Assembly (NCBI GenBank): GCA_945879145.1
Contig: CAMCUZ010000002.1
Span: 42,765 to 106,764 of the forward strand
DNA: 64,000 nucleotides
Source: an uncultured Mediterranea sp.
GTDB lineage: Bacteria > Bacteroidota > Bacteroidia > Bacteroidales > Bacteroidaceae
Direction of reading: 5' to 3'
The stretch's first letter is position 1. Each line of letters begins with the position of its first letter. The notes beneath the pieces were generated by a model. It worked only from the letters and a program-made list of their open reading frames with translations, was not told the DNA's origin and did no database searches. A program made the translations under genes and the position numbers. Below are positions 48,420 to 57,086 of the stretch, in pieces.

Positions 48420-50027
48420 TTATCTGTCTGCTTTCACGTCGATGATTTTCTCCTTGCCCTCACCGTAGCGCACCACGAGGCGGAAGTCTATATTGCTCTC
48501 TACCGTGAGGCGTGGCTCTTCCTGGCTGTTTCGGCGGGCGGCTGCCTTGAGTGTCACCAAGCCATCGGGGCCAAAGGGGTAGCGTTCGATGCCGTGGGCC
48601 TCGCGTTGCTGCAGGTCCCACACAATCTGACGCTCAGCGTAGTCGCCCTTGATGCCAAGGATGAACTCAATGAACTCGGCAATGGGGGCAAGACCCGTCC
48701 AACCCACGAAGTCCTTGCGAGCCATGAAGCCCGGTTCGCACGACTCGGGAGCGTAGTACTCCCAGAAGGTGCCTGTCTGCTTATAGACTTCGAAGACCTG
48801 CGTATAGTGGCTCAGTGCCACCTCACGGGCCTCCTTCAGGTAACCCTTCTTGTAGAGGCCCAGCATCACCATGTAGTTGGTGCCCGGCCAGATGCCTCCC
48901 TGCCAGTAACGCCCGTTCGCCTTGTACTTGGGGTGGTCGGCAGCGAGTGAGGGCACCATATAGGGGCGGTTGAAGGTGGTGGTATCGTTGAGCTGGCTCA
49001 CCATGCGGTCGGTTTGCTGCTTGGTGAGTACGTCGGTCATCAAGGCCCAGTAGGCACCAATCCCTTTGGCACGGCAAAGCGACCCATCGGCATACTCATC
49101 GTAAAGGAAGCCACTTTCTTCATCCCACAGGTGCTCACGGATATATCCCGCCAGCAGCTTCATCTCGTCCTCCAACTCCTCAATCTCCTGCCAGCGTTCC
49201 AGGTAGAAGCCCATCTCCAGAAGCAGGCCTGCCATGAAGTATTGCTGCAGGTTGGTGTCGAGCCACACCATGTGGCCATGGCTGTAGATGGGGCTGTAAC
49301 CCTCGGGCACGCGGGGCATGTTGTCCATGCCCGTACCCCATCCGCTGCTCCAATAGGTTCCGTTGCGCCAGGTGCGGTTCAGGCGGAGCCATTTGTAGTA
49401 GGCGCAGAGGGCGGGGAAAATCTTATGCAGCCGTTCGGTATCGCCAAATTGGTGGTAATAGACCATCTCCGACCAGGGCATCAGGTTGGGGCCCGTGCTT
49501 ACAGGGTCGTAGCGCTCGAAGCAGTCAGCACCATCGGCCTTGATCTCGCGGCAGATGAAACCGTCAGGGTGCTGCTTGGCGTAGAAGTTGTCGAGTGTGC
49601 GCTGGAAGGGGAAGAAGCGGGTGCCGTAGCGGGCAAACATCAGGATGAAGGAGGAGTCCCACATGAAGATGTTGCCGTTGTAAGCCGTATCGAGGTAGCT
49701 CGACACGAATCCCGAGCCAGGTTGTGGCGCGCGGATGTTGCCTATGGCTATCTCCCATGCCTTCCAGTACATCTCCAGTTCCTTGGCATGTCCCTCCCAG
49801 ATGGGGTTGGGGAGTATCTGACGTGCCTCGTCGTAGCTCTTTGGCTCGATGGTTTCGGGACGTGCCACGCGGAACTCGTTCTCCGTGACGAGCGGTTCCT
49901 TCACGTAGGTGTTTTTGTAGGGCAGACGATACTTCTCGTCGTTGCCGCAGGTTTGTGCCTGCAGGGGGAGGCCTATTGCCAGCAAGAGCAACAGTCCTAC
50001 GGTTTTCAAGATATTCTCCATCTTCAT
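48420..50027 (-). CDS. GH63/trehalase-like (MGH1-type) glycoside hydrolase
   Basis: A 535-residue secreted protein (signal cleavage near LQAQ, about 25). The single (alpha/alpha)6 domain carries GNIFMWDSSF (118-127), a GxDN motif (Asp235 in GWGTGMDNMP), RYWQGGIWPG (373-382) and WEYYAPES (422-429). The second and last motifs are where GH37/GH63 enzymes place their general acid and base. It is shorter than typical GH63 alpha-glucosidases. Specificity is not readable from sequence. In this context it could remove an alpha-linked glucose or the mannose that is alpha-1,4-linked to glucosamine in GPI. Confidence 0.75.
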   Translation of the reverse strand: MKMENILKTVGLLLLLAIGLPLQAQTCGNDEKYRLPYKNTYVKEPLVTENEFRVARPETIEPKSYDEARQILPNPIWEGHAKELEMYWKAWEIAIGNIRAPQPGSGFVSSYLDTAYNGNIFMWDSSFILMFARYGTRFFPFQRTLDNFYAKQHPDGFICREIKADGADCFERYDPVSTGPNLMPWSEMVYYHQFGDTERLHKIFPALCAYYKWLRLNRTWRNGTYWSSGWGTGMDNMPRVPEGYSPIYSHGHMVWLDTNLQQYFMAGLLLEMGFYLERWQEIEELEDEMKLLAGYIREHLWDEESGFLYDEYADGSLCRAKGIGAYWALMTDVLTKQQTDRMVSQLNDTTTFNRPYMVPSLAADHPKYKANGRYWQGGIWPGTNYMVMLGLYKKGYLKEAREVALSHYTQVFEVYKQTGTFWEYYAPESCEPGFMARKDFVGWTGLAPIAEFIEFILGIKGDYAERQIVWDLQQREAHGIERYPFGPDGLVTLKAAARRNSQEEPRLTVESNIDFRLVVRYGEGKEKIIDVKADR

Positions 50028-50082
50028 TCCTTAGTTCATAGGTGTTGTTATTTAGGCTGCAAATATAGGAATAATCCTTTAA

Positions 50083-51243
50083 TTATTCACCCAGTTGCAG
50101 CTTGCGAATCTTCTTGCAGATGTCCGTATTCTCATAAATGCCGGTAAACTCCTCGGCACCCGGGCCGAAGGCATAAACGGGTACCATCACGCCGCTGTGG
50201 CTGCCCGTAGAGAACTTGCAGACGATGCGGCCCTCGTTGAGGTCGCCATCCACCAGGGTTAAGCCGCCTGTTTCGTGGTCGGCCGTAACGACTACCAAGG
50301 TTTCGCCATCCTTGGCAGCCCATTCGTACATGGCGCCGATGGTGCGGTCGAAGTCGTGCGTCTCCTGCATCAGCAGGTCGATGTCGTTGAAGTGGCCGTA
50401 GTCATCCAGCTGTGAGCCCTCCACCATGAGGAAGAAGCCCTTTTCGTTCTGGCTGAGCAGCTCGATACCTTTCAGCGAAGCCCGTTTCAGCAGGTCGCCA
50501 CGCTCAGCAGGGAGCGGGGTATCCACATCGTAGGGTACGCAGAAGGCTTTTCCCTCCTTGATGGCCTCCAGCTCCTCCCAGGTGCGAGGTGTCTGCCACC
50601 CCTTCTCGTTCAGCTCCTTGAAGATGTCGCGGCCATCCTTGCGGTTGGTGAACTTCTGCGCTCCACCGCCGAAGACGTAGTCGGCTTGGCAGTTGGGGTA
50701 GTCGCCGATAATCTCCTCCTCCTTATCTCGGTCGGCGTTGTGGCAGCAGAAGTCGGCAGGCGTGGCATCCCAGAGTCGGCAGGTCACGGCTACACCCGTA
50801 GCGAGTCCTTTCTCCTTGGCATAATCGATGAGTGACTTCAGGGGATGTCCTTCGGGGTCAACGCCCACGCAATGGTAGTTGGTTTTTTCTCCCGTAGCGA
50901 TGGCTGTGCCGCCAGCTCCCGAGTCGGTTATCAGTTTGTTGGTACAGTAGGTTTTTGAGAGGCCCACTGCCTGGCAGTTGTCCAGGTAGAGGTGGCCACG
51001 GTTGGCCGTCCAGGCCGAATAGACATGCATCAAGCTCATGCCATCACCAATCATTAGGATGACATTCTTCACTTTGTTCCCTTTGGGTGCCTCGATGACG
51101 GGCACTTCGTAGGGTTGGGGCATCACGTAGGTCAGTTCCGTATCGCGGCCTTTGGTTTTCACCTCGTCGGTTTGGGCAGGTTGCGGCTGCGCGCAGGAGG
51201 CCAGCAAAGCCACAGCAGCCAGAAGAAGTAGATAGTTTTTCAT
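50083..51243 (-). CDS. Alkaline phosphatase, lipoprotein
   Basis: A 386-residue PhoA-superfamily phosphatase with lipoprotein signal (LLASC, Cys17). The metal and active-site motifs are present in order: MIGDGMS (Asp67), TDSGAGGTA with nucleophile Ser108 after Asp107, the MVEGSQLDDYGHFND region, TADHETGG and TGSHSG. It hydrolyses phosphomonoesters in the periplasm or at the surface. The residue pattern is that of a two-zinc, one-magnesium enzyme. In this operon it could release phosphate left on mannose or inositol after diesterase action. Confidence 0.92.
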   Translation of the reverse strand: MKNYLLLLAAVALLASCAQPQPAQTDEVKTKGRDTELTYVMPQPYEVPVIEAPKGNKVKNVILMIGDGMSLMHVYSAWTANRGHLYLDNCQAVGLSKTYCTNKLITDSGAGGTAIATGEKTNYHCVGVDPEGHPLKSLIDYAKEKGLATGVAVTCRLWDATPADFCCHNADRDKEEEIIGDYPNCQADYVFGGGAQKFTNRKDGRDIFKELNEKGWQTPRTWEELEAIKEGKAFCVPYDVDTPLPAERGDLLKRASLKGIELLSQNEKGFFLMVEGSQLDDYGHFNDIDLLMQETHDFDRTIGAMYEWAAKDGETLVVVTADHETGGLTLVDGDLNEGRIVCKFSTGSHSGVMVPVYAFGPGAEEFTGIYENTDICKKIRKLQLGE

Positions 51244-51386
51244 TTAATCAATTTAAAATTTAAAATTTAAAACGGTGGTCATTCAACTGTGACCATTGAT
51301 AATAAGAACGGCATTCATCCATTTGTTACCATATATGGTAAGAACGGCATTCATCCATTTGTAGGGGCCGTCCGATGGTTTCAGGG
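51244..51386. other. Leader of the alkaline phosphatase gene with a 36-bp tandem repeat
   Basis: A 24-base sequence beginning TAAGAACGGCATTC occurs at 51303-51326 and again at 51339-51362, a period of 36 bp, with the perfect palindrome ACCATATATGGT between them. No gene is seen. Confidence 0.55.
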
Positions 51387-52259
51387 TTATTTCTCGCTGA
51401 TTACCTGTACCAGTACGGGGGCATGGTCGGAGAGGAAGGCTTCGTTTTCCATCTCGGCCAGGATGCCATATTTGAGGACCTGCAGATTTCCACGTACAAA
51501 GACGTAGTCGATGAGGGGACGACGGTCGTAAGGCAGCTGACCGAAATCATGCCACGTCCAGGCAGGGCCATAGACAATGGGTGATATCGTGCGCGAATCG
51601 GTAAGGTGCAGCGGATCATTCTGGTCGGTAACATGGGCAATCACGTCCGATTCGGGGTCGGCGTTGAAGTCACCCGTCACGATGACGGGCAGGCTGCCTG
51701 CTAGTTCGTTCACACGGTTCAGCATCAGTGTGACCCCTTCGCGGCGTGCGGCTACGCCCACGTGGTCGAGGTGGGTATTCAGTGCAAAGTATTCGCGTCC
51801 ACCTTTCTTCTCTTTCAGTTTTACCCAAGTGGCGATGCGCTCACAGGCGCCGTCCCACCCTTTGCTGCCGGCCACCTCGGGTGTTTCGCTCAGCCAGAAA
51901 TAGCCTGAGTCAGTCAGGTCGAAGCGCTCCTTGTTGTACCACAAGGCGCTGTATTCGCCCTTCTCCTTGCCGTCTTCACGCCCCACGCCTACTACGCCGT
52001 ATTGCGGCAAGCGTTGCTTCAGATCCTCCAGTTGGTTGTGGAGAACCTCTTGTGTACCCACAATATCCGCTTCGTAGAAAAGGATGGCTGTGGCTGCACG
52101 ATCCTTGCGGTACTTCCAGTTGTCGAGGCTATCCTCAGGGTTGTCGTAACGGATGTTGAACGACATGACATTGATGGGTTGAGCTTCTGTCTCTTTTTCA
52201 TTTCCGCACTGGCAGCTCGACAGGAGCAGCAGTGGGAGCAAACGTAGAATTGATTTCAT
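51387..52259 (-). CDS. Endonuclease/exonuclease/phosphatase-fold lipoprotein
   Basis: A 290-residue lipoprotein (signal ends LSSC, Cys16) of the EEP superfamily. The active-site residues are all present: Asn35 (MSFNIRYD), Glu71 (TQEVL), His163 (LNTHLDH), Asp197/Asn199 (TGDFNA), Asp251 (LIDYVFV) and Asp278-His279 (LSDHAP). Family members include nucleases, sphingomyelinases and inositol-phosphate phosphatases. An exported copy inside a mannosidase PUL is more likely to cut a phosphodiester on a glycan or inositol than DNA. The length of 290 is normal. Confidence 0.85.
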   Translation of the reverse strand: MKSILRLLPLLLLSSCQCGNEKETEAQPINVMSFNIRYDNPEDSLDNWKYRKDRAATAILFYEADIVGTQEVLHNQLEDLKQRLPQYGVVGVGREDGKEKGEYSALWYNKERFDLTDSGYFWLSETPEVAGSKGWDGACERIATWVKLKEKKGGREYFALNTHLDHVGVAARREGVTLMLNRVNELAGSLPVIVTGDFNADPESDVIAHVTDQNDPLHLTDSRTISPIVYGPAWTWHDFGQLPYDRRPLIDYVFVRGNLQVLKYGILAEMENEAFLSDHAPVLVQVISEK

Positions 52260-52377
52260 ATCTATCTATTTTTTAGGTTTCAAATTTTGTTGTTTCCATC
52301 TACACGCCGCAGCATGTACGGCTATCGTGGGTCTATTCGGGCAGAAGATATTCCGCCCTGATAGGAAAACGCTTTAA

Positions 52378-55269
52378 TTATTTATTACTGAATAGATTCT
52401 CTTTGGGGATGGGGGCGAACTGGCTGGCTGAGGGGAGTTTCCAACCCCATTTCAGTTCCTGGCCTTCGTAATCCTCGAAGTAGAGCAGGCGGTAGCTGTG
52501 GAAGCCTTGCTGCAGGGCGATGGTGCCTGTAGCGGGGATAGCGGCGTGCGAGCCGTCGTTGTTCACCACCATTTCACCATCAATCAGCAGCACACTGCCG
52601 TCGTCGGAGGCGGTCATGAAGCCATACACGCCATCTTCGGGCACCTTGAGCCAGCCGGTGAAGATGTAGGCATAATGGTCTTCCTGCATAGCCTTCTCCA
52701 GAGAGGGTTCGGCCATCACACCGCGTTGCACTACGGGGCTCTTCTCTATGTCAGCCACCTTGCTGAACACCCCTTCGTAATAGGTGTAGGCTGTGCCCTG
52801 TTGTGTGGGAGCCACCTGCTTGGCCGGTTTCAGCTCCGCTTTAGTAGCTTGGATCGTCAGCGTGCGGCTTGGACGGAAGCCCTCCTTGAAGGCTTTGGCC
52901 TTGAGCTGCAGCGTGCGGTCAATGGTGAGCGGAGTGGTATAAGAAGTGCTCGCTTCGGTGGGTTCGCTGCCATCCAGGGTGTAGTAGATGCAGGCTCCTT
53001 CGGTGGCCGATGCCAGGGTTACCTCTAGTGGCTCGGTGAAGAGATTGAGGTCCTTATTGACGTAAGGGATGGAGACCACTTGTTCGGTGGTATAGGAGTA
53101 GGGGGCTGCCTCTGGGGCGGTACCGCGGTTCAGGTCGGGCTGGGTGCTCAGCGTAAAGGAGAGGTGGCCACCCTGCATCAGCTCCTCGTAGGTGATGAAG
53201 TTGCGCGTAATCTCCTGTCCGTTCAGCTCCACGCGACTGATGTAGTGGTTGCGCGCAGGATTGTTGGCCGTAATCGTGAGGCTCTTGCCGTTGGCCAACT
53301 GGATGGTAGCCTTCGGGAAGAGCGGGGTGGTCAGAGCCATCTCGTTGCTTCCGGGGCAGACGGCGTAAAGGCCCAGAGAGGAGAGCAGGTACCAAGCCGA
53401 CATCTGTCCGCAGTCTTCATTGCCGCAGATGCCCTCAGGTGTAGGTTGATACATCTCCCGGAGCAGACGGCGCGTCATCTCCTGCGTCTTCCAGGGCTGA
53501 CCGACATAGTCGTAAAGGTAGGCGATGTGGTGGCTCGGCTCGTTACCGTGGGCATACTGGCCAATCAAGCCCGTGATGTCCGACAGCTCACCATCCACCC
53601 GTGAATCGACGGTGAAGATGCTGTCAACCGCAGCAATGAAGGCCTCGCGTCCGCCAAAGAGCTGCACCATGCCGTTGACATCGTGGGGCACGAAAAAGCG
53701 GTACTGCCAAGCCGTAGCCTCGGTGTAGGCACGTCCCACTTCAAAGCTGTTGAAGGGCGCATCCCAGTTGCCATCGCTCCGCTTGCCGCGGAAGAAGCGG
53801 GTATTGCCGTCGAAGACGTTGATGTAACTTTGTGCTCGCTGATAGTAGCGCTCGGCCGTCTCCGCTTCGCCCAAGGCTTGTGCCATGCGGGCAATGCACC
53901 AGTCGTCGTAGGCATACTCCAGGAGGCAGGATACGGACTCACGCTTGTAGTTGGAGGGGATATAGCCTAAGCTGAGGTAGAGGTCAGAACCCTTCTTGTT
54001 CTTGTCGCTCGACACCTTCATGGCCTCCAGGGCCCTGTGGGCATCGAATCCGCGGATCCCCTTCAAGTAGGCATCGGCAATCACCGATACGGCGTGGTAG
54101 CCTATCATAGTTCCCGTCTCGCCAGCTGACAAAGGCCAGATAGGCAGTTCGCCCGTGGCATCGTACATGTCGAGCAGGGAGTTCACCATCTCGTTGACCA
54201 GCGTGGTATCAATGAGGGTCATCAGCGGATGCCAGGCACGGAAGGTGTCCCACAGTGAGAAGGTGGAGTAGCGTTTATCGCCTTGCGCAAGACGAGCTAT
54301 CTGCATGTCGTGACGGCGGTAGTCGCCGTTTACGTCGTTGACCTGATTGGGTACCACTTGGGCATGATAGAGGGCGGTATAGAAGTTGGTCATCTCCTCG
54401 CGACTGCCACCCTCTACGGTCATTTTTCCTAAGGCCTGGTTCCAAGCCTGGCGGGCAGCAGCATGGGCGGCGTCAAAGTCGAAGTCGGAAGTCTCGGCAT
54501 CCATATTGGCACGGGCGTTGTCACAGCTCACCACCGAAAGGGCTACCTTGACGATGAGCGGTTCATTGCTCTGCCTATCAAAGCTCACGATGGCTTGGCG
54601 GTTGGCCACGGTGTCCATCTGCGCAATGGGTTGAGAGAAGCGGGCTACGAAATAGACGTACTGGTTGTCGGTCCATCCGCGGGTGCAGCGCATTCCCTCC
54701 AGTTCATTGGGGGCTGTGCGCTTTATCGTGGCTTCGTAGATATATTCGTTGTCGAGCAGGTGAGCCATATCGACGATCACCTGTCTGAGGCTATTCTTGG
54801 GGAAGGTGTAGCGATGAAGACCCACATGCGTGGTGGCAGTCAGTTCCACCTGAATGCCTTCATCTTTAAGTTTTACTGCGTAGTAGCCGGGCGTGGCCTG
54901 CTCATCAGCGTGCGTGAAGTGGGCAGCGGGACAGAGGCTGTCGGCAGTGAGAATCAAGGTTTGGGTTGTGGGACGCAGCAGTATATCGCCCAGATCGAGG
55001 CAACCCGTACCACTCAGGTGGGTGTGGGAGAAGCCTTTCAGGGTACTGTCGTCGTAGTGGTAGCCGGCACAGGCATCCCAGTTGCCTCTACGGGTATCGG
55101 GACTCAGCTGTACGGCACCAAAGGGTACCGTCGCACCAGGGTAGGTGTGGCCATGGAATCCAGTACCTACAAAGAGATTCACATAGTCGATGGAGGATTT
55201 CTCTTCTGTGCTACAAGCTGCGCACAGGAGCAAAGCCGCAAAAACCGGCGCAAAAGATTTCATTTTCAT
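52378..55269 (-). CDS. GH92 alpha-mannosidase with chitobiase-like and PA14 domains
   Basis: A lipoprotein of about 963 residues (signal ends LCAAC). The ATG at 55269 gives a standard lipoprotein signal; an in-frame ATG at 55293 would add eight residues. The N-terminal beta-sandwich starts with VGTGFHGHTYPGATVPFGAVQ. The (alpha/alpha)6 domain has SLWDTFRAWHPL, YLYDYVGQPWKTQ and GNEDCGQMSAWY, with the general acid Glu near 618. Keeping Glu here argues against the mannose-1-phosphate-cleaving subgroup, which is reported to have Gln. A chitobiase-C-like domain (YTLDGSEPT) and a PA14 domain (about 825-940) follow. GH92 enzymes are calcium-dependent exo-alpha-mannosidases, often alpha-1,2-specific. 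Confidence 0.93.
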   Translation of the reverse strand: MKMKSFAPVFAALLLCAACSTEEKSSIDYVNLFVGTGFHGHTYPGATVPFGAVQLSPDTRRGNWDACAGYHYDDSTLKGFSHTHLSGTGCLDLGDILLRPTTQTLILTADSLCPAAHFTHADEQATPGYYAVKLKDEGIQVELTATTHVGLHRYTFPKNSLRQVIVDMAHLLDNEYIYEATIKRTAPNELEGMRCTRGWTDNQYVYFVARFSQPIAQMDTVANRQAIVSFDRQSNEPLIVKVALSVVSCDNARANMDAETSDFDFDAAHAAARQAWNQALGKMTVEGGSREEMTNFYTALYHAQVVPNQVNDVNGDYRRHDMQIARLAQGDKRYSTFSLWDTFRAWHPLMTLIDTTLVNEMVNSLLDMYDATGELPIWPLSAGETGTMIGYHAVSVIADAYLKGIRGFDAHRALEAMKVSSDKNKKGSDLYLSLGYIPSNYKRESVSCLLEYAYDDWCIARMAQALGEAETAERYYQRAQSYINVFDGNTRFFRGKRSDGNWDAPFNSFEVGRAYTEATAWQYRFFVPHDVNGMVQLFGGREAFIAAVDSIFTVDSRVDGELSDITGLIGQYAHGNEPSHHIAYLYDYVGQPWKTQEMTRRLLREMYQPTPEGICGNEDCGQMSAWYLLSSLGLYAVCPGSNEMALTTPLFPKATIQLANGKSLTITANNPARNHYISRVELNGQEITRNFITYEELMQGGHLSFTLSTQPDLNRGTAPEAAPYSYTTEQVVSIPYVNKDLNLFTEPLEVTLASATEGACIYYTLDGSEPTEASTSYTTPLTIDRTLQLKAKAFKEGFRPSRTLTIQATKAELKPAKQVAPTQQGTAYTYYEGVFSKVADIEKSPVVQRGVMAEPSLEKAMQEDHYAYIFTGWLKVPEDGVYGFMTASDDGSVLLIDGEMVVNNDGSHAAIPATGTIALQQGFHSYRLLYFEDYEGQELKWGWKLPSASQFAPIPKENLFSNK

Positions 55270-55301
55270 TGAATAGTAGATAAGGTGATTCATTATGCGG
55301 A

Positions 55302-55309
55302 CAAAAGTA
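55302..55309 (-). promoter_or_regulatory. -7 element upstream of the GH92 gene
   Basis: On the minus strand TACTTTTG matches TAnnTTTG, about 33 bases before the ATG at 55269 and just beyond the hairpin that follows susD. Confidence 0.5.
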
Positions 55310-55323
55310 ATCTATTTTATAAA

Positions 55324-55386
55324 GCTCTGCAAGTGGAGGTGGGTACATTTCTCGCTTGAAAGCCCATTTTCTCCACCTTGCAGAGC
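55324..55386 (-). terminator. Hairpin after susD of the mannosidase PUL
   Basis: GCTCTGCAAG and CTTGCAGAGC form a perfect 10-bp base extended by TGGAG/CTCCA. The minus-strand 3' side reads TTTATAAAATAG, so the T-run is weak; partial termination or a processing site is likely. Confidence 0.5.
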
Positions 55387-55426
55387 AAGACCAATGGCAA
55401 TGATCTTTTTTTCTTTTATATCAGGA

Positions 55427-57061
55427 TTAATATCCGGGGTTCTGCTTCAACTGACCGTTGGACTTGGTAATCTGTACGCTCGGGTAGGGGAATACCATGA
55501 GGTGGTCATCGTAGGATGCTTTGTCGGGATAGTCCTCATAGTCGCCCACGGTGAAGGTTGATTCAGGGTCTGTACGGTCAGCGTAGTGGCGAGCACGTGG
55601 ATGGGCATTCAGCTCCTTCTTGGCCAGCTCCTTGATGGTAGCATCGCTGCTGCGGTGCCAACGCTTCAGGTCGAAGAGGTGGTCGGTGAACTCGAAGGCC
55701 AGCTCGCAGCGACGCTCGTGGTAGAGGTCGGCCATGGTAGCCGTACCGGGCAGAGCGGCCAGGTTGGAGCGACGGCGCAGGTTGTTGAGGTCGATGGTGG
55801 CCTTGTCGGCCTGGCCGGTCATCAGGTAAGCCTCGGCACGGAAGAGCAGCATCTCGGCAAAACGGATGATGGGGAAGTTGACGCGGGTCGTGGGCCAGTC
55901 ACCATTGGTGTTGATGTAGCCGTTGTTAGCTGCATCCTCATGCTTGAAGGCATCCATGTACTTGTTGATCATGAAGCCTGATTCGATATCAGAACTTGAA
56001 TAGAATTTGCGGGTCTCACCCAGAAACTCAAACTCTTGACCATACTCCAGGATGGAGCGCAGCAGGCGGTCGTTGCCTTCGCCGTCCTTGGCCATCTCTT
56101 CGTAGATGTCGTATGAGGGCTTGTTCTGTCCCCAGCCGTTGTATTTACCCCAACCTTTGTTCTCAAGGATGACACCGGGGAATTCCGAGCCACCACCGGT
56201 CGAACCACCATTGCCGGGAATTGTCCAGAGATACTCCTTGTTCCAGAAGTCGGCGAAGTCCGAAGAGAAGAGCTCAGCGTAGGCATCAGCCAAGCCGCGA
56301 CCGTAGGTGCTCTCCAATTCGTTGACCAAGCTGATCACGTTTTGCCACTTCGTAGCATCCCAAGTAGCCCAATAAGCGTAGGTCTTCACCTTGAAGGCTA
56401 CAGCAGCTGCCTTGTGGGCACGGCCACGGTTGTCGGCATCATACTCCTCGAAGCGGGGCAGGTTGGCGATGGCGTTATCCATATCCTCGATAATCAGCTG
56501 GTAGTTGTCCATCACCGATTTCTGCTGCGGAGGAATGGAGTTGTTGTAGGCGCCTTCAAAGTCCTCATAGCGTACGAAAGGTACACCCTGCTTGTCGAGA
56601 CCGTAGCGATAGGCCACCAGGAAGTGAGCCCAGCCACGTACAAAGTAGGCTTCACCCAAGCTGCGCTTTTCGACGGCACTCAGCTCGGTACCTTTCTGCT
56701 TGTTCAGCAGTTGGCTAATCACCCAGTTGGCACGGGCCATCTGCTTGTACAATTGGTCGAACACGCCGCGGATAGGTGACTCGTCGCCCGTGTATTTCAA
56801 GGTAGCCAGCGTGGGATAGCTACGGGTTTTGCCCCATACCACGTCGCAGGCACCGCCCTGCTCCCAGAAGAGCTCGCGGCCATAGATCGCCTCTTGATGG
56901 AAACGTTCGTAGAGTGCATCCACAGCATCAATGGCCTGCTGGTCGCTCGTGAAGTAGGTGGTAGTCGTGGCATCTCCTTCAGGCTGCACGTCCAGAAAAT
57001 CGCTGCATGCACTTGTCAGCAATCCAGCCGACAAAGCAACTAACAATATATTCTTTTTCAT
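55427..57061 (-). CDS. SusD/RagB-like lipoprotein (mannosidase PUL)
   Basis: A 544-residue lipoprotein (signal ends TSAC, Cys19). The SusD-like N-terminus DFLDVQPEGDATTTTYFTSDQQAI, the helix FVRGWAHFLVAYRYG and the RFAEMLLFRAEAYL motif identify the family, and it ends with a typical QNPGY. It starts 25 bp after susC on the same strand and will cap that transporter. The loops are rich in aromatic and glycine residues (GNGGSTGGGSEFPG), as expected at the ligand face. Ligand inferred from neighbours: a mannose-containing oligosaccharide. Confidence 0.95.
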   Translation of the reverse strand: MKKNILLVALSAGLLTSACSDFLDVQPEGDATTTTYFTSDQQAIDAVDALYERFHQEAIYGRELFWEQGGACDVVWGKTRSYPTLATLKYTGDESPIRGVFDQLYKQMARANWVISQLLNKQKGTELSAVEKRSLGEAYFVRGWAHFLVAYRYGLDKQGVPFVRYEDFEGAYNNSIPPQQKSVMDNYQLIIEDMDNAIANLPRFEEYDADNRGRAHKAAAVAFKVKTYAYWATWDATKWQNVISLVNELESTYGRGLADAYAELFSSDFADFWNKEYLWTIPGNGGSTGGGSEFPGVILENKGWGKYNGWGQNKPSYDIYEEMAKDGEGNDRLLRSILEYGQEFEFLGETRKFYSSSDIESGFMINKYMDAFKHEDAANNGYINTNGDWPTTRVNFPIIRFAEMLLFRAEAYLMTGQADKATIDLNNLRRRSNLAALPGTATMADLYHERRCELAFEFTDHLFDLKRWHRSSDATIKELAKKELNAHPRARHYADRTDPESTFTVGDYEDYPDKASYDDHLMVFPYPSVQITKSNGQLKQNPGY

Positions 57062-57086
57062 ATTCTTATTCCTTCGGTTAATTTGG

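Noticed and set aside
46928..55269. A plain N-glycan PUL as the sole explanation for the mannosidase cluster
   Set aside because: No endo-hexosaminidase, PNGase, sialidase or galactosidase is present, whereas a PI-PLC and three phosphoesterases are; kept only as an alternative.
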